A stretch of DNA of 9,809 bases from Pseudomonadota bacterium. GTDB lineage: Bacteria; Pseudomonadota; Alphaproteobacteria; Acetobacterales; Acetobacteraceae. The DNA lies in the NCBI GenBank assembly GCA_021798375.1, contig JAJZHU010000071.1, positions 1 to 9,809 on the forward strand, given 5' to 3'. Below the pieces are notes generated by a model. The model was not told where the DNA came from. It did not search any database and worked only from the letters and a program-made list of their open reading frames with translations. The position numbers and the translations under genes were made by a program. This document shows positions 7,991 through 9,809 of the stretch, one piece after another; the stretch's first letter is position 1, and every line of letters starts with the position of its first letter.

Positions 7991-8728
7991 TCAGTGATCT
8001 CCATGAACGTGCGGCTCGGGAGCGTGAGCATCATGATCGTCATGACCATGCCCGTGATCCCCATGCACAACCTTGCCCGGAGGCGGCAGCGGGCGGCGGA
8101 TGCCCAAAATATTGATGCCTTCGCCCAAACCGGCGTTCACCAGCACCAACGTATCCGCCGGGTTGCGGGCAATCTGCTTGGCGATAATCTGATGACGGCT
8201 GCTTTTCTTCTCACGCATCGTCAGCACGATCGCACCGATCATCGCCACCAGCAGCACCAGCCCGGCGGCCTGGAACAAAAGCACATAATCCGTATAGAGA
8301 ATGCGGCCCAACGCCTCGGTGTTGGTCACGCTGTCGGGCATCGGCGACGCGCGCAGGGATTGCGCCAGCCCCGAGGTGGTCCATGTGCCGAACACCAAAC
8401 CCAGTTCGGCCAGCAACACCACGCCCACCAAAACCCCAACCGGCGCGTAACGCTGGAACCCGCTCCTGAGAACGGCGAAGTCCACATCCAGCATCATCAC
8501 CACGAACAGGAACAGCACGGCAACGGCGCCGACGTAAACAATCACCAGCAGCATGGCCAGGAATTCGGCGCCCGCCAGCAAAAACAACCCCGCCGCGTTG
8601 AAAAACGCCAGCACCAGAAACAACACCGCATAAACCGGATTGCGCGATGTCACCACCATGGCGGCGGAAGCCAACAGCACGGCGGCAAACACGTAAAATG
8701 CCCCGGTGGCCAGATAATTCGCAATCAT
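7991..8728 (-). CDS. nuoJ: NADH-quinone oxidoreductase subunit J with histidine-rich C-terminal tail
   Basis: NuoJ is a five-helix membrane subunit of complex I; its third helix holds the conserved bend that is thought to move during coupling. The core is typical: NPVYAVLFLVLAFFNAAG (30-47) and GAEFLAMLLVIVYVGAVAVL (53-72) with E55 and the Y65-G67 region, then FLFVVMMLDVD with D81 and a last helix at about 148-171. The product has 245 residues, against roughly 165-210 usually. The extra length is a soluble tail after residue 172: a proline patch PLPPPGK (213-219), then nine histidines within residues 222-245, mixed with Asp and Gly. I do not know a function for this tail; metal binding is an inference from composition. 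ATG 8728 has AGG 4 nt upstream and a run of seven G 8 nt upstream. The start overlaps the stop of a possible 19-codon frame by 4 nt (ATGA). Confidence 0.95.
   Translation of the reverse strand: MIANYLATGAFYVFAAVLLASAAMVVTSRNPVYAVLFLVLAFFNAAGLFLLAGAEFLAMLLVIVYVGAVAVLFLFVVMMLDVDFAVLRSGFQRYAPVGVLVGVVLLAELGLVFGTWTTSGLAQSLRASPMPDSVTNTEALGRILYTDYVLLFQAAGLVLLVAMIGAIVLTMREKKSSRHQIIAKQIARNPADTLVLVNAGLGEGINILGIRRPLPPPGKVVHGDHGHGHDDHDAHAPEPHVHGDH
7999..8002 (-). promoter_or_regulatory. Ribosome binding site deciding the nuoK start
   Basis: GGAG on the minus strand lies 9 nt upstream of ATG 7989 and sits inside the last codons of the histidine-rich nuoJ tail. It would fall inside the gene if ATG 8004 were the start, so it favours ATG 7989. 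The end of nuoJ therefore serves both as coding sequence and as the initiation signal of nuoK. Confidence 0.6.
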
Positions 8729-8784
8729 GCTACCTGCCCCCCCAAAAGCCCCATCTTCATTTTCACAACCATCATCTTGCTCAT
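8725..8784 (-). CDS. Possible 19-codon ORF bridging nuoI and nuoJ
   Basis: A minus-strand frame from ATG 8784 to TGA 8725-8727 would encode MSKMMVVKMKMGLLGGQVA. It starts 4 nt after the nuoI stop and its stop overlaps the nuoJ start as ATGA, so it fills almost exactly the only gap longer than 12 nt in this segment. Five of 19 residues are Met. No clear Shine-Dalgarno sequence precedes it, so translation would need ribosomes finishing nuoI to reinitiate. It could simply be a spacer with a chance open frame, or a coupling leader that brings ribosomes to nuoJ. I know no matching protein family. Confidence that it is translated is low. Confidence 0.25.
   Translation of the reverse strand: MSKMMVVKMKMGLLGGQVA
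8737..8743 (-). promoter_or_regulatory. G7 tract, possible nuoJ ribosome binding signal
   Basis: Seven consecutive G on the minus strand lie 8 nt upstream of the nuoJ ATG at 8728, followed by CAGG. The position fits a Shine-Dalgarno-like signal, although the sequence is a homopolymer rather than GGAGG. AGG at 8733-8735, 4 nt upstream, is an alternative. Confidence 0.4.
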
Positions 8785-8788
8785 CCGA

Positions 8789-9274
8789 TCAACGATAGGG
8801 CGCATCAAGTTCAAGGCGGGCCGCCAGCACGGGTTCCCAGCGGTCGCCGTTGGAAAGCAGCTTGTCCTTGGTGTACATCAGCTCGGCGCGCGTTTCGGTG
8901 GCGAATTCCAAATTCGGCCCCTCGACGATCGCATCCACCGGGCAGGCTTCTTCACACAACCCGCAATAAATGCACTTGGTCATGTCGATGTCGTAACGTG
9001 TGGTGCGGCGCGAACCATCGTTCCGCGGTTCGGCCTCGATGGTGATCGCCTGCGCCGGGCACACCGCTTCGCATAGTTTGCACGCGATGCAGCGTTCCTC
9101 GCCGTTGGCGTAACGGCGCAACGCATGCTCGCCCTTGAAACGCGGGCTGAGGATGTTACGCTCATAGGGATAATTCAGCGTCACGGTCGGCCGGAACATA
9201 TAACGGAAGGTCAACGCCATACCCGAGAGCAATTCGAGCCCCAGCATACCCCGCGCGCGGCTAAAAAATGACAT
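8789..9274 (-). CDS. nuoI: NADH-quinone oxidoreductase subunit I
   Basis: NuoI is the peripheral-arm ferredoxin-like subunit of complex I that carries 4Fe-4S clusters N6a and N6b and passes electrons to N2 near the quinone site. The 161-residue product has the usual alphaproteobacterial length. Two complete cluster motifs are present: C62-C65-C68-C72 in CIACKLCEAVCP and C101-C104-C107-C111 in CIYCGLCEEACP. Between and around them are ITIEAEPRNDGSRRTTRYDIDMTK (in part, 77-100) and the family's VDAIVEGPN. The amphipathic N-terminus (about residues 12-28) is expected to lie on the membrane next to NuoH. ATG 9274 has AAGGGGGG at 9281-9288, six nucleotides upstream and overlapping the nuoH stop, which supports this start. 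The gap to nuoH is 12 nt. Downstream, 60 nt separate it from nuoJ. The gene is complete and typical. Confidence 0.97.
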   Translation of the reverse strand: MSFFSRARGMLGLELLSGMALTFRYMFRPTVTLNYPYERNILSPRFKGEHALRRYANGEERCIACKLCEAVCPAQAITIEAEPRNDGSRRTTRYDIDMTKCIYCGLCEEACPVDAIVEGPNLEFATETRAELMYTKDKLLSNGDRWEPVLAARLELDAPYR

Positions 9275-9286
9275 ATCGCGCCCCCC

Positions 9287-9809
9287 TTACAAATTGACCG
9301 AGTGCGGCAACCATCCGGTCGCCACCAATACGCCCGCCGTCAACACCAGCCAAAACAACGACAACGGCAAGAACACTTTCCAACCCAAACGCATCAGTTG
9401 ATCGTAGCGAAAGCGGGGGAATGTGCCGCGCACCCAAAAGAACCCGAACAGCAACGTAAAGACCTTAAGCAGCAACCAGGCCGGCCCCAGCGGCAACCAG
9501 CCGATATTTTGCAAAATCCCGAACGGCGCCAGCCAGCCCCCCAGAAACAGGATCGACGTAAGCGTGCACATCAAGATCATGTTGGCGTATTCGCCCAGGA
9601 AGAACAGCCCGAACGACATCGAGCTATATTCCACAAAGAAGCCCGCCACGATTTCCGATTCGCCTTCCGGCAGATCGAACGGCGCGCGATTGGTTTCCGC
9701 CAAGGTGGAAATATAAAACACCACCGCCATCGGCAGCAGCGGGATCACGAACCAGACGTGCCGTTGCGCCATCACCACGTCGTTCAGGTTCAAGCTGCCG
9801 ACGCACAGC
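9287..9809 (-). CDS. nuoH: NADH-quinone oxidoreductase subunit H, partial (5' end outside window)
   Basis: NuoH anchors the peripheral arm to the membrane arm of complex I and forms the entry and part of the quinone chamber. The window holds the last 173 codons, about half of the usual 330-345 residues; the start lies beyond base 9809. The visible part begins at GSLNLNDVVMAQ. It contains ISTLAETNRAPFDLPEGESE, the glutamate-rich loop after helix 5 facing the quinone site, then VEYSSMSFGLFFLGEYANMI, the GTFPRFRYDQLMRLGWK motif on the last cytoplasmic loop, and a final hydrophobic helix ending at HSVNL. All conserved acidic and arginine positions I can recognise are there. The stop TAA (9287-9289) lies within the nuoI ribosome binding region, 12 nt before nuoI. 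The frame is intact up to the window edge. Confidence 0.96.
   Translation of the reverse strand, partial: LCVGSLNLNDVVMAQRHVWFVIPLLPMAVVFYISTLAETNRAPFDLPEGESEIVAGFFVEYSSMSFGLFFLGEYANMILMCTLTSILFLGGWLAPFGILQNIGWLPLGPAWLLLKVFTLLFGFFWVRGTFPRFRYDQLMRLGWKVFLPLSLFWLVLTAGVLVATGWLPHSVNL

Noticed and set aside
7990..8070. Longer nuoK start at 8070
   Set aside because: The extra residues are another frame of the nuoJ His-rich tail. NuoK proteins are about 100 residues and begin close to the SLAHYLVV segment.
8785..8788. Possible transcription terminator or promoter in the nuoI-nuoJ gap
   Set aside because: I could not see a stable inverted repeat followed by a T run, nor a convincing -35/-10 pair, in positions 8729-8788.
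7994..9076. 360-codon plus-strand open frame across nuoK, nuoJ and nuoI
   Set aside because: It spans three real minus-strand genes and their spacers and has the same low-complexity antisense composition.

Overview
The window is a stretch of alphaproteobacterial housekeeping DNA, GC-rich (about 60% by eye), with every supported gene on the minus strand. The proteins look most like those of Rhodospirillales and related alphaproteobacteria, and the order nuoN-birA-coaX-rnj fits that group. No genus can be assigned from the sequence alone. Read in the direction of transcription (9809 down to 1), it holds the end of the operon for respiratory complex I (proton-pumping NADH:quinone oxidoreductase), followed without a break by three unrelated housekeeping genes.

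Layout in transcription order: nuoH (5' part cut off by the window edge), nuoI, a possible 19-codon reading frame filling the nuoI-nuoJ gap, nuoJ, nuoK, nuoL, nuoM, nuoN, birA (biotin ligase), coaX (type III pantothenate kinase) and rnj (ribonuclease J, 3' end cut off by the window edge). Gaps are very short (12, 60, 1, 1 and 4 nt). The last four junctions are overlaps or direct abutments: nuoM/nuoN 1 nt, nuoN/birA 4 nt, birA/coaX 1 nt, coaX/rnj 0 nt. The only gap over 12 nt is the 60 nt between nuoI and nuoJ. I see no promoter, terminator, RNA gene, mobile element, CRISPR array or large repeat, so the whole segment looks like one polycistronic transcript with translational coupling towards its end.

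Functionally, NuoI carries the two 4Fe-4S clusters (N6a/N6b) that pass electrons towards the quinone site. NuoH forms the membrane side of the quinone chamber. NuoJ and NuoK link that chamber to the three antiporter-like pump subunits NuoL, NuoM and NuoN. All the key charged residues I looked for in these subunits are present. BirA attaches biotin to carboxylase carrier proteins, CoaX starts coenzyme A synthesis, and RNase J is a 5'-3' exo/endoribonuclease of RNA decay.

I found no new multi-gene system. The points worth a second look are small: a histidine-rich tail on NuoJ; a BirA that seems to lack both the N-terminal DNA-binding domain and the usual C-terminal SH3-like domain; a Gln in BirA at the position of the E. 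coli Arg118 biotin-loop residue; and a 19-codon frame with a G7 tract that exactly bridges nuoI and nuoJ.
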